A stretch of 64,000 nucleotides of DNA. Origin: Marinomonas sargassi (GTDB taxonomy: Bacteria; Pseudomonadota; Gammaproteobacteria; Pseudomonadales; Marinomonadaceae). How positions within the stretch are numbered: the first letter of the stretch is position 1; every line of letters starts with the position of its first letter. Location: the NCBI RefSeq assembly GCF_025716875.1, contig NZ_JAOVZB010000004.1:124001-188000 (forward strand), read 5' to 3'. The notes under the pieces were generated by a model. That model saw nothing but the letters and a program-made list of their open reading frames with translations, had not been told where the DNA came from and made no database searches. The position numbers were made by a program, and so were the translations under genes. Positions 1-11,247 of this stretch are shown here, in pieces.

Positions 1-387
1 ATAATGGAAGAAGGTTTCTAGTTTAGGCATATAGCGGTACAAGAAACGACGGTCTTGCCCAACGCTATTACCACAAATTGGTGATGCGCCAGCAGGTACA
101 TATTGAGCAAGAAACTCTATCGTTGCTTGCTCTGCTTGCTCCATCGTTATAGATGAATTCAAGACACGCTCAGTTAATCCTGATGCACCATGGTGCTCTG
201 TACACCATTCGTCCATTGCATCCATTACTGATTTTTCTTGATAAATCGCAAGATTAGGACCTTTCGCCAAAATATTGAGATCTTTGTCTGTAACAACCGT
301 CGCGATTTCAATAATGGTCTCTTTTTCAGGGTCTAACCCTGTCATTTCTAAATCAATCCAGACCAAATTGTCTTTATTAAAGCTCAT
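1..387 (-). CDS. orn: Oligoribonuclease (3' part cut by window edge)
   Basis: Degrades 2-5 nt RNA oligomers (nanoRNA, pGpG) to mononucleotides in the cytoplasm. The 129 visible codons start at an ATG on the minus strand and remain open to the window edge. The N-terminus shows the DEDD exonuclease ExoI signature [12 protein letters not shown] near residues 10-21, followed by EIATVVTD, and a later [10 protein letters not shown] segment that carries the ExoII aspartate. The C-terminal third, with the last acidic residue and the tyrosine/histidine, lies outside the window. The gene is divergent from rsgA across 73 bp, an arrangement common in gammaproteobacteria. Confidence 0.95.
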   Translation of the reverse strand, partial: MSFNKDNLVWIDLEMTGLDPEKETIIEIATVVTDKDLNILAKGPNLAIYQEKSVMDAMDEWCTEHHGASGLTERVLNSSITMEQAEQATIEFLAQYVPAGASPICGNSVGQDRRFLYRYMPKLETFFHY

Positions 388-460
388 ATACCCTAAGTCC
401 TTTATTATCAATGCCAAGCATTATACTCTATGCCACTTACTTTAGAACTAGACGAAGCGA

Positions 461-1495
461 ATGTCGAAGCGAAAACTAACTAAACAGCAAACTTGGCGAA
501 TCGAGCGTATTCAAAAAGAACGTGTAGAACGCACCCAGAAACGCGCAGATGCCGCCGAAGAGCTTCTTCAGTCTTCTGACCTTGGCCCTGAAACAGAAGG
601 CATTATACTTTCCCACTTTGGTACACAAGTGGAGGTAGAAGGCACTCAAGATCCATTCAAAGGACTTTCGACACGCTGTAATTTACGCGCCAATTTAGGA
701 CAACTTGTCACCGGCGATAAGGTCATTTGGCGCCCAAAGCAAAATGAAGGTGGAGTGGTTGTTGCGACAACACCACGTAACACATCCCTTTCCCGCCCAG
801 ACATGCACGGTCGACTCAAACCCATCGCTGCCAATATTGATCACATTGTTATCGTTATCGCCGCAGAACCCGTTGCTCATGCAAACTTAATTGATCGCTA
901 TTTAGTAGCAGCGGAAACCGTTGGTATCCCCCCTGTTATTCTATTAAATAAATGCGACCTTCTTAATGACACCAACCGCCCAGAGTTAGAAGCGCTTCTT
1001 AAAACCTACGAAGGCCTCGATTATAAAATCATTCGCACCTCCACAAAAGATCAAGAAGGCATGGAAGCTCTGTATGACTTTTTACAGGATAAAACCAGTG
1101 TCTTTGTTGGGCAATCTGGTGTAGGTAAATCATCATTGATTGGCACCCTACTGCCTGATATTGATATCAGCGTCGGTGCCCTTTCTCAAAAGCGTAAAAA
1201 AGGCGTTCATACCACCACAACAGCTAGATTGTTTCATATGCCAAAAGGCGGTGACCTTATTGACTCCCCCGGCATACGTGAATTTGGCTTATGGCACATA
1301 AGTGAAGATGAACTACTAAATGGATTTATTGAATTCCGGCCACACCTAGGACTATGCCGCTTCCGTGATTGCATCCATGAAAAAGAACCAGGCTGTGCAA
1401 TTCTAGAAGCATTAGAGAAAGAGGAGATTTCAGAGCATAGATTCCAAAGTTTCTTGAGAATCAAGCAGTCGATACGAGACAATAACGCTTTCTAG
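461..1495 (+). CDS. rsgA: Ribosome small-subunit-dependent GTPase A
   Basis: Late 30S maturation GTPase of 344 aa. The order of motifs shows the circularly permuted GTPase fold: an OB-fold at about residues 45-105, the G4 motif NKCD at 163-166, the P-loop GQSGVGKSS at 217-225, the G3 motif DSPG at 268-271, then a zinc site in a Cys/His cluster around residues 299-312. The basic N-terminus (MSKRKLTKQQ) is typical of the gammaproteobacterial form. ATG start with a weak upstream purine stretch. The same-strand HDOD and psd genes follow, but a 154-bp gap separates it from the HDOD gene. Confidence 0.96.
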   Translation: MSKRKLTKQQTWRIERIQKERVERTQKRADAAEELLQSSDLGPETEGIILSHFGTQVEVEGTQDPFKGLSTRCNLRANLGQLVTGDKVIWRPKQNEGGVVVATTPRNTSLSRPDMHGRLKPIAANIDHIVIVIAAEPVAHANLIDRYLVAAETVGIPPVILLNKCDLLNDTNRPELEALLKTYEGLDYKIIRTSTKDQEGMEALYDFLQDKTSVFVGQSGVGKSSLIGTLLPDIDISVGALSQKRKKGVHTTTTARLFHMPKGGDLIDSPGIREFGLWHISEDELLNGFIEFRPHLGLCRFRDCIHEKEPGCAILEALEKEEISEHRFQSFLRIKQSIRDNNAF

Positions 1496-1649
1496 CTAAA
1501 ACAAAGGTTGGCTAGGCGACTGCGACAATATGCAGTACCATAGACAACACAAATTGGAAGCCCAACCGCTTTAAAATAAATGGAGCGGCTTTGAGTAATA
1601 AGCACCAATATCGGATCAGCACTTTAAACGGAAACAGGCCGAGCCAATA

Positions 1650-3134
1650 ATGCCAACAGACGCGAAGAAAAAGTCACCTTTTGGTTTAAGTGAGTGGCTA
1701 GACTTTCTAAAAAGTAAAAAATTTCCTGTTAAAGATACGAACTTAGCTCGACTAAAATCCCACTACTCCAAAGAGAACAGCTCTCTTGCTAACATGCATG
1801 AAGAGCTCTCATCTGATCCTCTTTTAGCTTTTGCCATTATCAACCAAGCCAACAAGTTTAAGAAAAATGACAACAGCGAAATAGGCAACCCTGTCCACGC
1901 CGCCGCCATGCTAGGCTCAAACAGCATGCAGAAAATGCTTTCTCGCTTCTCACCTGTCGATATTCATAGCAACAAACCCAATCTAAAAGCCTTTCTGCGT
2001 GAAGTAGAAATCAGCTTTGAATCTGCCACCCTTGCGAAAAACTGGACCCTCAAAAAACTGCCGGGGCACGAAGAGAGTATTTTTTGGGTAACACTGTTTA
2101 AAGACGCGGTAAGATGGCTACTTTGGTTTTACGCCTACCCTCTTATGAGAGCGGTGAGCATGAGAATAACAAAAGGTGAAAAGTCAGGTCAGGCCGAGCT
2201 CAACATATTGGGCTGTCGCATCGATGAGCTAACCATTAGGTTATTCACCCACTGGAAAACCTCTTCTCGCTTAATCGATCCATTCTTAGCTAAAAATTTA
2301 CCTAGCACTAAAGACACCCAAGCATTAGCTAAACTCGCACACATTACTAATGAATTGCCTGATTTTACCGAAGACAAAAAGCTGATTATCCTTATCAACA
2401 GCCCTTTAATCTACTCAACCTTTGCCAGTAAGGTCGTACGTGAAGCCCATAAGAGGGGCTGGGATTCAAAACAGCTATTCTTCTTTTATCGAGTTATGGC
2501 AGCCATTACACGCAAATATATAAGCGAAGTAATCGAGTCGACTCACACGTCCTGCATAGAAACAGCAAAAAGGTACGATTTTGGCGGTCACTTTTTGCTC
2601 GCCAAACAACTACTAGAACCCAACTTATACAAGGGCACAGCACCTAAAAAGCCAGCATCTTTAACACCTGTAGCAAAACTAAAAAAAGCATTAGGCAAAA
2701 ACAATAATTACGACACGAAATACAAGGCTAGCCTTGCTTTAAAAACTATAAAACAAGCTATTCCCCATGCAAATCATTGCATTATTTTCAAACACACTAA
2801 AGATCGTATCGCGCCTCTTTTACAATCAGGTTATGATACGGTTGAAATGAAGAAAATTAGGTGGAATACCCCACCCTCAAGTGTGTTCAAAAAATTGTTA
2901 AGTAAACAATCAGCCATACACTTATTCGGTGAAAAACTTACAAGCATAAGCAAGAAGCTGCCTGAAAAATCAGACGCTTTACTTGGCAAAAACAGCCATT
3001 TAATACTCTCATCAGTACAAATTTCAGCAACAGATATGGCTATTTTTTGGCTGGAAACGCAAGAGAAGTTCGATGAAAACGACTTCAAAACACTTAAGCA
3101 AATTGTCAGCCTAACGGCCCAAAACAAAAGCTAA
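1650..3134 (+). CDS. HDOD-domain protein with GAF-like C-terminus
   Basis: A 494-aa cytoplasmic protein. The first ~110 residues read as an HDOD domain: a short helical N-terminus, a segment like EELSSDPLLAFAIINQANK, then HAAAMLGSNSMQKML, which is the usual HDOD helix pair. The last ~120 residues have a GAF-like alternation of strands and helices. HDOD proteins are HD-related domains without phosphohydrolase activity that act as signalling or regulatory scaffolds. The gene ends 30 bp before psd, so the two are probably co-transcribed. The exact role is unknown; the HDOD call is by pattern and moderately sure, the GAF call weak. Confidence 0.6.
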   Translation: MPTDAKKKSPFGLSEWLDFLKSKKFPVKDTNLARLKSHYSKENSSLANMHEELSSDPLLAFAIINQANKFKKNDNSEIGNPVHAAAMLGSNSMQKMLSRFSPVDIHSNKPNLKAFLREVEISFESATLAKNWTLKKLPGHEESIFWVTLFKDAVRWLLWFYAYPLMRAVSMRITKGEKSGQAELNILGCRIDELTIRLFTHWKTSSRLIDPFLAKNLPSTKDTQALAKLAHITNELPDFTEDKKLIILINSPLIYSTFASKVVREAHKRGWDSKQLFFFYRVMAAITRKYISEVIESTHTSCIETAKRYDFGGHFLLAKQLLEPNLYKGTAPKKPASLTPVAKLKKALGKNNNYDTKYKASLALKTIKQAIPHANHCIIFKHTKDRIAPLLQSGYDTVEMKKIRWNTPPSSVFKKLLSKQSAIHLFGEKLTSISKKLPEKSDALLGKNSHLILSSVQISATDMAIFWLETQEKFDENDFKTLKQIVSLTAQNKS

Positions 3135-3164
3135 CTAGAAATCAAAAGAGCAGGATAGATTAAA

Positions 3165-4022
3165 GTGACTAAAGACCAAATTTTTGCCTTTGCGCAGCAC
3201 ATCACCCCTCAAAAAGCCCTATCTCGCTTCGTAGGAAGAATTGCAGAGTGCGAAAATAACTGGATCAAAAACACCTTCATTAGTCAGTTTGTTAAAAAAT
3301 ATCAAGTCGATATGTCTCAAGCTATTGAAAGCGACCCTTTAGCTTATCGCAATTTTAATGATTTCTTTACGAGAGCCATTCGACCAGAGCTACGCCCAAT
3401 AACGGAAGAAGAAAACGGCATTGCCTGCCCTGCCGATGGCGCTATCAGCCAACTAGGCAAAATCGAGCACGGTACCATTCTACAAGCAAAAGGTCACCAC
3501 TATAGCCTTACCAGTTTACTAGGCGGCGATGCTTCTCTTTCAGACCAATTCCTTGGCGGGTCATTTGCTACTGTCTATTTGTCTCCCAAGGATTACCACA
3601 GGGTACACATGCCATTAACTGGCAAGTTAACCAAAATGATTCATGTCCCAGGAAAGCTTTTCTCTGTGAACAAAGTCACTACGGAACAAATTCCAAATGT
3701 ATTCGCCCGCAATGAACGCACAGTGTGTTTATTTGATACCGAAGCAGGCCCTATGGCCGTTATTTTAGTTGGCGCCATGATTGTAGCCAGCATAGAAACC
3801 GTATGGGCAGGCCAAGTAACGCCTTTCAACAAGAATGTGGTTACTTGGGATTATCAGCAGCTGAATAATATTGAGATCAAAAAAGGCGAAGAAATGGGTC
3901 GCTTTAAACTGGGCTCAACAGCTATTGTTCTTTTCGGAAAAGACGCTGTTCAATGGGAAGAGTCTCTTGCTGCTGAGACTCCGACCCAAATGGGCATGAC
4001 ATTTGGTAAAGTAACCAAATAA
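3165..4022 (+). CDS. psd: Phosphatidylserine decarboxylase proenzyme
   Basis: Converts phosphatidylserine to phosphatidylethanolamine at the inner membrane. The 285-aa proenzyme has the self-cleavage motif LGST at residues 249-252, where Ser251 becomes the pyruvoyl group of the alpha chain. The segments YRNFNDFFTR, CPADGAISQLG and YLSPKDYHRVHMP are family signatures. The start is GTG at 3165 with AGGA about 10 bp upstream. It lies directly after the HDOD gene and is closed by a strong terminator at 4041-4070. Confidence 0.97.
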   Translation: MTKDQIFAFAQHITPQKALSRFVGRIAECENNWIKNTFISQFVKKYQVDMSQAIESDPLAYRNFNDFFTRAIRPELRPITEEENGIACPADGAISQLGKIEHGTILQAKGHHYSLTSLLGGDASLSDQFLGGSFATVYLSPKDYHRVHMPLTGKLTKMIHVPGKLFSVNKVTTEQIPNVFARNERTVCLFDTEAGPMAVILVGAMIVASIETVWAGQVTPFNKNVVTWDYQQLNNIEIKKGEEMGRFKLGSTAIVLFGKDAVQWEESLAAETPTQMGMTFGKVTK

Positions 4023-4040
4023 TCCATTCAGCCACACCAT

Positions 4041-4070
4041 AAAAAAGCCTGCATTTTGCAGGCTTTTTTT
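4041..4070. terminator. Rho-independent terminator after psd
   Basis: The stem AAGCCTGC / GCAGGCTT has a 4-nt loop, an A-run on the left and a T-run on the right. It can therefore act for psd on the plus strand and, reading the other way, for the convergent serine hydrolase. Confidence 0.9.
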
Positions 4071-4119
4071 GTAAGCGTTTATTATTTCCCTAGATTAGAC
4101 ATTTCTTGATTTGAGAGAA

Positions 4120-5136
4120 TTATCGCTCAGATAGAATGGCAGGAATAATATCTCGACTGACCATAGCATGTAGTAAATCCCGATAACCTGTTCGCCCAGA
4201 AGGTAAGTTTTCTTGCGATGTAATAGCAATGGTCAGCTCAAGTTCAGGAAAAACATAAATCATCTGACCACCATAACCCCAACCATAGTAGCCCTGCACA
4301 CCAGCAAAAGGCTGCATAAACCAACCATAACCATATTGCCCCCTATGAAAACGAGATTGGGTTCTTGGGGTCCAGCTCTCCTCTATCCACTTCTCTGATA
4401 TAAGGCGCTGCCCTGCTTCTGTTACACCTCCTCGGCGATATAGTTCCCCTAAAGCCAACAAGGAAGATGGGGTCATACCCACTTGATTTCCGCCCATTGG
4501 AATGCTCTGAGGGTCAGTCTCCCAACTTTGCACTGCTATTCCCGAGCCTTTTAACCAGCGATTAGCTAATTGATATGTTGATTGCCCAGTTTGCTCCATA
4601 ATAATTGCGGACAATATATGGGTATTTCCAGTGGAGTACTGCATCTTACCACCGACCTCATCTACAAAAGGCCAAGAAAGCGCTGTTTTCACCCAATTAT
4701 CACTGGTTACCCAACGACCATAGTTACGACCCGATGTGCGCTCCAAGCCTGCCTGCATAGAGAGTAAATGACTGATAGTAATTTGCTTTAACCTAGGGTC
4801 AGGGTTATTGGGAAACTGATCCGCTAATAGTGATATCACTGGTTGATTAACACTATCTATATCACCGCGCTCTATAGCCATACCAACTAGCAAAGACATC
4901 AAGGACTTTGACGCCGACTTTATATTAGTCACAGCGTTCAAGTTGGCCTTGTTGTAGGCTTTTTTCCAGACCAACTCCCCTTTATAAGCAATCTGTACCG
5001 TCTTAATGTTAGAAAAACCACTCACTGTTTTATCCATTTCACTAAAGTCCAACGCTTTAGCTGACATACTCATGGATAACAAACCAAACAGCAGACTCAA
5101 CAACAAACCATTAGAACGCATAAAAACTTTCCTCAT
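4120..5136 (-). CDS. Secreted serine hydrolase, class C beta-lactamase family
   Basis: 338 aa with an N-terminal signal peptide ending near residue 28 (…SMSAKA). The penicillin-binding/beta-lactamase fold is shown by an SxxK motif (SASK, about residues 73-76), a YST element where the family has YxN, and a C-terminal GYGG segment in the position of the KTG-like motif. It probably acts in the periplasm as an esterase or peptidase; there is no positive evidence for antibiotic hydrolysis. Single gene, convergent with psd. An alternative start at Met6 leaves a similar signal peptide. Confidence 0.8.
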   Translation of the reverse strand: MRKVFMRSNGLLLSLLFGLLSMSMSAKALDFSEMDKTVSGFSNIKTVQIAYKGELVWKKAYNKANLNAVTNIKSASKSLMSLLVGMAIERGDIDSVNQPVISLLADQFPNNPDPRLKQITISHLLSMQAGLERTSGRNYGRWVTSDNWVKTALSWPFVDEVGGKMQYSTGNTHILSAIIMEQTGQSTYQLANRWLKGSGIAVQSWETDPQSIPMGGNQVGMTPSSLLALGELYRRGGVTEAGQRLISEKWIEESWTPRTQSRFHRGQYGYGWFMQPFAGVQGYYGWGYGGQMIYVFPELELTIAITSQENLPSGRTGYRDLLHAMVSRDIIPAILSER

Positions 5137-5195
5137 GTAAGCACAAGATACTTATTACTGGGCGAAACACCATCTTAGGACGAGGCCTCTAAAGC

Positions 5196-5223
5196 AAAAA
5201 GGCCCACTTAATAGCGGGCCTTT
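5196..5223 (-). terminator. Terminator of the queA-tgt-yajC-secDF operon
   Basis: On the minus strand, GGCCCGC pairs with GTGGGCC (one G-U pair) around a 6-nt loop and is followed by TTTTTG. It lies 23 bp beyond the secF stop. Confidence 0.85.
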
Positions 5224-5245
5224 ACATACAAGCAAGCAGAGTGAA

Positions 5246-6160
5246 TTAAGGTAATTCGTCTTCCAGCTCTTCTTTCGGCTCTGGTACCAAATCTTCTCTT
5301 TTCACATCCAGAGCAAGCAATAAGTTCGCCGCTACGAATACGGAAGAGTATGTACCAATGATCACACCAACCAATAACGCCATAGAGAAGTTATGAATCG
5401 CTTCCCCACCTGCAAAGAACAACACCATCAATACAAATATTGTTGTCAAAGAGGTAATTAACGTACGACCTAAAGTTTGGTTAATAGAAACATTCACCAA
5501 ATCCACAGGTTCGATTTCACGCATGATACGGAAGTTTTCACGAATTCGATCACATACAACGATAGTGTCATTCAATGAATAACCAACTACAGCCAATAAA
5601 GCCGCCAATACGGTTAAATCAAATTCGACTTCAAACAACGAGAAGAAGCCTAAGGTGATGATCACGTCATGAGCCAAGGCCGCGACAGACGCCAGCGAGA
5701 ATTTAAACTGGAAACGAACTGCAACGTAAAGCATCACGATCAACAAGGCTAATAGCATGCCTAAGCCGCCCTGCTCTCGAAGCTCTTCGCCCACTTGCGC
5801 ACCAACAAACTCAGAACGCTGCAAAGAAACCGCGGTTTCTCCTTCGTTCTGCAAGGTTGCTATCACCTCGTCACCCAATGTCGCTGTGTATGAGTTAGCC
5901 ATACGAACCACAACATCGGTAGGCGAACCAAAATTCTGCACAACCACATCATCGTAGCCATTCTCGGCTAATAAGGTGCGTATATCATCTAGTTGAGGCG
6001 CTTCTTCATAAGCCACTTCAACCAAGGTACCGCCGGTAAAATCCAAGCCGAACTGTAGGCCTTTCACCGCCAATGAACCAATCGATGCAAGGATAAGCAA
6101 TAGCGAAAATGCAGCAATCATTTTACGCAATGCCATAAATGGAATATTTGTCACTTTCAT
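5246..6160 (-). CDS. secF: Protein translocase subunit SecF
   Basis: Partner of SecD in the proton-driven SecDF complex that helps SecYEG pull preproteins across the inner membrane. 304 aa, with a first transmembrane helix at about 12-32, a periplasmic domain beginning with the GLDFTGGTLVEV signature, and five further helices in the C-terminal half (VVGYSLNDTIVVCDRIREN is the TM4-5 family signature). It follows secD with a 9-bp gap. Confidence 0.97.
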   Translation of the reverse strand: MKVTNIPFMALRKMIAAFSLLLILASIGSLAVKGLQFGLDFTGGTLVEVAYEEAPQLDDIRTLLAENGYDDVVVQNFGSPTDVVVRMANSYTATLGDEVIATLQNEGETAVSLQRSEFVGAQVGEELREQGGLGMLLALLIVMLYVAVRFQFKFSLASVAALAHDVIITLGFFSLFEVEFDLTVLAALLAVVGYSLNDTIVVCDRIRENFRIMREIEPVDLVNVSINQTLGRTLITSLTTIFVLMVLFFAGGEAIHNFSMALLVGVIIGTYSSVFVAANLLLALDVKREDLVPEPKEELEDELP

Positions 6161-6169
6161 GGCGCTCTC

Positions 6170-8023
6170 CTAAATACGTAGTTTCTTATTGTTTCGACCG
6201 CCATACACAAGGTTAACTTGTGCACGCGTTACTACAATGGCAGTAAACATCGACGTTAAAATACCCAAAGACAGAGTCACAGCAAAACCTTTAACAGGCC
6301 CTGTACCTACAGCGAAGAGGATAACCGCAACCAGCAAAGTTGTGATATTGGCATCAAAAATCGTTGTAAAAGCACGGTTAAAGCCAGAATGTATCGCTTG
6401 CTGACTTTGAGCACCGCTTGCTAACTCTTCTTTAATCCTAGAGAAGATAAGCACGTTGGCATCCACCGCCATACCCATGGTCAAAACAATACCTGCAATA
6501 CCCGGTAAAGTAAGCGTGGCAGACAATAGAGACATAAAGGCCATCAAAAGAATAATATTCAAGGCCAAGGATATATTGGCAAAAATACCGAATACCTTGT
6601 AGTAAACCAGCATGAACAACATCACAACCAGCAATCCAATCTGCGCAGAAATCACACCAAGCTTGATATTTTCCGCACCTAAACTTGGACCAATGGTACG
6701 CTCTTCAACGAAGTACATAGGCGCAGCTAATGCACCAGCACGAAGTAGCAAGGCCAGCTCAGATGATTCTCGAGGACTGTCCAAACCTGTAATACGGAAA
6801 GAGTTACCAAGAGTCGTTTGAATCGTTGCTAGAGAGATAATGCTTTTTTCACTGTAACTACGACGAACTTCTTCTAATTCACCTTCAGCGTTTTTCACAA
6901 AGCGGCTACGAGACTTATGCTCAATGAAAACCACTGCCATACTACGACCAACCGCAGAACGAGTGACTTTCGCCATCTGCTTACCACCTAGAGAATCTAG
7001 GTTGATATTTACCTGAGGCTGCCCGTTCTCATCAAATGAAGCACTGGCATCGGAAACATTTTCACCTGTTACAATTAAATCTTGCTCCAAACGAGCTGTA
7101 CGACCACTACCATCACGGAAGGTTAGGGTTTCTATGTTAGCTGCATTCTCTTCTAATCCAGCTTCTAAGCGGAATTCAAGGTTAGCTGTCGCACCAATAA
7201 TACGCTTGGCTGCTGCCGTGTCCTGTACACCCGGTAATTCAACCACAATGCGGTTACTACCTTGACGCTGTACCAAGGGCTCAGCAACACCTAACTCATT
7301 TACACGATTACGTAACGTCGTTAAGTTCTGTTCTAAAGCGTAGGCTTCTATGCTTTTACTTTCTGCTTCTGAGAAGCTGATATCAAGGAAGAAGCTATTA
7401 CCCTCTTCACGCGCACCGTAACGGAAGTCTGGAAAACCATCTTTCAGTAAGTTTTCAGCTAGAGCCAAGTCCTCATCTTTAAGGAAGCGAATAGACAAGA
7501 TGCTGTTTTCAACCGACACACTGCGGTAACGAATTCGTTCCTTGCGTAATGCCGTTTTCATTTCGCTTGAGCTAACTTCTAAACGTTGCTTAATCGCTGA
7601 TGGTGTATCCACTTCCAATAAGAAATGTACGCCACCACGAAGGTCAAGACCCAACTTAGCAGGGCCAGCACCAATAGCAGATAACCATTCAGGTGTTGTA
7701 GGAACAAGGTTCAATGCCGATACAAAGTCTTCCCCTAGTGCCGCGGCTACTACAGGCTTGGCAGATAACTGGTCCTCACCGCTATAAAAACGCAAGGTAC
7801 CACCAGCAGAGGTTAATTCTGCTTGTTTTAAATCTATATTGGCTTTTTCAAGCGCATCTTTGGCTGTTTGCAATGCTCTTTCATCAACAACCGATGTTGC
7901 TTTTTGAGTAGAGATTTGAAGTGCAGGGTCATCTGGATAAAGGTTTGGGTAGGCATAAACTAGCCCCAAAGCCAAAACAAGCATTATTAGCAAATACTTC
8001 CACAAGGGGTACTTGTTAAGCAT
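6170..8023 (-). CDS. secD: Protein translocase subunit SecD
   Basis: 617-aa inner-membrane protein of the SecDF-YajC complex. It has one N-terminal helix (about 8-26), a large periplasmic region with the family motif LGLDLRGGVHFLLEVD near residues 125-140, a second periplasmic subdomain, and five C-terminal helices, with GMAVDANVLIFSRIKEE as the TM4 signature. Length and order match proteobacterial SecD. It lies 84 bp downstream of yajC; that gap holds a hairpin (8070-8097). Confidence 0.97.
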   Translation of the reverse strand: MLNKYPLWKYLLIMLVLALGLVYAYPNLYPDDPALQISTQKATSVVDERALQTAKDALEKANIDLKQAELTSAGGTLRFYSGEDQLSAKPVVAAALGEDFVSALNLVPTTPEWLSAIGAGPAKLGLDLRGGVHFLLEVDTPSAIKQRLEVSSSEMKTALRKERIRYRSVSVENSILSIRFLKDEDLALAENLLKDGFPDFRYGAREEGNSFFLDISFSEAESKSIEAYALEQNLTTLRNRVNELGVAEPLVQRQGSNRIVVELPGVQDTAAAKRIIGATANLEFRLEAGLEENAANIETLTFRDGSGRTARLEQDLIVTGENVSDASASFDENGQPQVNINLDSLGGKQMAKVTRSAVGRSMAVVFIEHKSRSRFVKNAEGELEEVRRSYSEKSIISLATIQTTLGNSFRITGLDSPRESSELALLLRAGALAAPMYFVEERTIGPSLGAENIKLGVISAQIGLLVVMLFMLVYYKVFGIFANISLALNIILLMAFMSLLSATLTLPGIAGIVLTMGMAVDANVLIFSRIKEELASGAQSQQAIHSGFNRAFTTIFDANITTLLVAVILFAVGTGPVKGFAVTLSLGILTSMFTAIVVTRAQVNLVYGGRNNKKLRI

Positions 8024-8069
8024 AAGAATCCTTTAGATCTTAAAATTAAATGGATCAATAAAAGAAGAA

Positions 8070-8097
8070 AAGCGCCTTCTCTACGAGAGGCGCTTCT
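8070..8097 (-). terminator. Intercistronic hairpin between yajC and secD
   Basis: AGCGCCTCTC and AGAAGGCGCT form a GC-rich stem on the minus strand, followed by an interrupted T-tract (TTTTCTTC). It could be a partial terminator or an RNA-stabilising element within the operon. The tail is weaker than in the window's clear terminators. Confidence 0.5.
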
Positions 8098-8107
8098 CAA
8101 GAAAACA

Positions 8108-8434
8108 TTAAATAGACTTTAATGTTCCTTTTGGTAAGACAGCAGCAACAGAAGATTTTTGGAATTTCATTTCAACACCTTCTGCAACTTCTAGAGCAAC
8201 GTAGTTATCATCAACTTTAACTACTTTACCCAAAACACCACCACCTGTTACCACTTCAGTACCTTTCTCCAAAGAAGCAAGCAAGTTTTTATGTTCTTTC
8301 GCACGTTTTGCCTGTGGGCGCCACATAAGGAAGTAAAAAATAACAACGAAACCAGCTAGCAAAACTAGGTTAAAAATACCTGTTTCAGCTGGCGCGCCAC
8401 CTTCAGCAAAAGCTGGTGAGATCAATGCGATCAT
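8108..8434 (-). CDS. yajC: Preprotein translocase accessory subunit YajC
   Basis: 108-aa single-span membrane protein that associates with SecDF. The N-terminus is MIALISPAFAEGG, followed by one helix and the cytoplasmic signature FYFLMWRPQAKRAKEHKNLL. A longer reading from 8491 is possible, but the ATG at 8434 has a GGAG 10 nt upstream and gives the normal family length, so I chose it. It lies between tgt and secD, its conserved place. Confidence 0.93.
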   Translation of the reverse strand: MIALISPAFAEGGAPAETGIFNLVLLAGFVVIFYFLMWRPQAKRAKEHKNLLASLEKGTEVVTGGGVLGKVVKVDDNYVALEVAEGVEMKFQKSSVAAVLPKGTLKSI

Positions 8435-8503
8435 GAGGTTAACTCTCCAATGGTTTATGAAACTTTTCGCGCACTTCGTAACGAAGTGCATATTTTTTGT
8501 TTA

Positions 8504-10719
<2,216 letters not shown>

Positions 10720-10829
10720 GAAAAGAAAACTACCTAAAAAAATCGACCCAGCATTTTATCGAAAAACCACTGAAAAAGGTACTTCTAAGAGACGGCATAT
10801 TAAAAAGATAAAAAAATTAAATTAAGGCG

Positions 10830-10857
10830 TTGACATCCATACGATTTCCCATAGAAT
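10830..10857 (+). promoter_or_regulatory. Sigma70 promoter of tRNA-Leu
   Basis: A perfect -35 TTGACA (10830-10835) and a TAGAAT -10 (10852-10857) are separated by 16 bp. They end 19 bp before the first base of the mature tRNA. Confidence 0.85.
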
Positions 10858-10876
10858 ACGCATCACCTTTTTCAAG

Positions 10877-10961
10877 GCCAGTGTGGTGGAATTGGTAGAC
10901 ACGACGGATTCAAAATCCGTTGCCGAAAGGCGTGGCGGTTCGAGTCCGCCTACTGGTACCA
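10877..10961 (+). tRNA. tRNA-Leu (anticodon CAA)
   Basis: An 85-nt type II tRNA. The acceptor GCCAGTG pairs with TACTGGT, A is the discriminator and CCA is encoded. The anticodon loop TTCAAAA sits on the stem ACGGA/TCCGT, giving anticodon CAA (reads UUG). The long variable arm (TGCCGAAAGGCGT) and the TTCGAGTC T-loop are present. It has its own promoter and terminator. Confidence 0.96.
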
Positions 10962-10966
10962 ACATA

Positions 10967-10999
10967 AAAAGCCCTGATCATCGATCAGGGCTTTTTTTT
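10967..10999 (+). terminator. Terminator after tRNA-Leu
   Basis: The stem GCCCTGATC / GATCAGGGC is followed by eight T residues. It starts a few bases past the tRNA CCA end. Confidence 0.93.
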
Positions 11000-11061
11000 C
11001 GTTCCTTGAATGTCGTTTGAGGAAAATGACTCAAAACAAAAACCATTTAGGAACTCACACA

Positions 11062-11247
11062 ATGAACCGTCGCAAAAAGATCAAAAGCATTCTTACTAAA
11101 AAGAACAAACAAGCCAATTTAAAAGCTAACCCCAAAAAAGCTAAGCCAAAATATATATCTAAAGCTGAACGCGAAAAAATGGAAGCGGCTGAACCCAGTG
11201 AGCTAGAATCGACTCCATTGTTATCAGATGAAACAACAGATCAATAA
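11062..11247 (+). CDS. Small lysine-rich protein, DUF2986-like
   Basis: 61 aa beginning MNRRKKIKSILTKKNKQAN, with roughly one third basic residues in the first 45, a KPKYISKAEREKMEA segment, and an acidic tail. This pattern matches the small DUF2986 proteins of marine gammaproteobacteria, whose function is unknown. The ATG at 11062 has AGGAA 8 nt upstream. A longer reading from 11017 begins inside the spacer after the tRNA terminator and lacks a ribosome site. Confidence 0.7.
   Translation: MNRRKKIKSILTKKNKQANLKANPKKAKPKYISKAEREKMEAAEPSELESTPLLSDETTDQ

Noticed and set aside
4120..5136. Beta-lactamase resistance gene
   Set aside because: Only the broad fold motifs are present; such serine hydrolases are mostly esterases or peptidases, so no resistance role is claimed.
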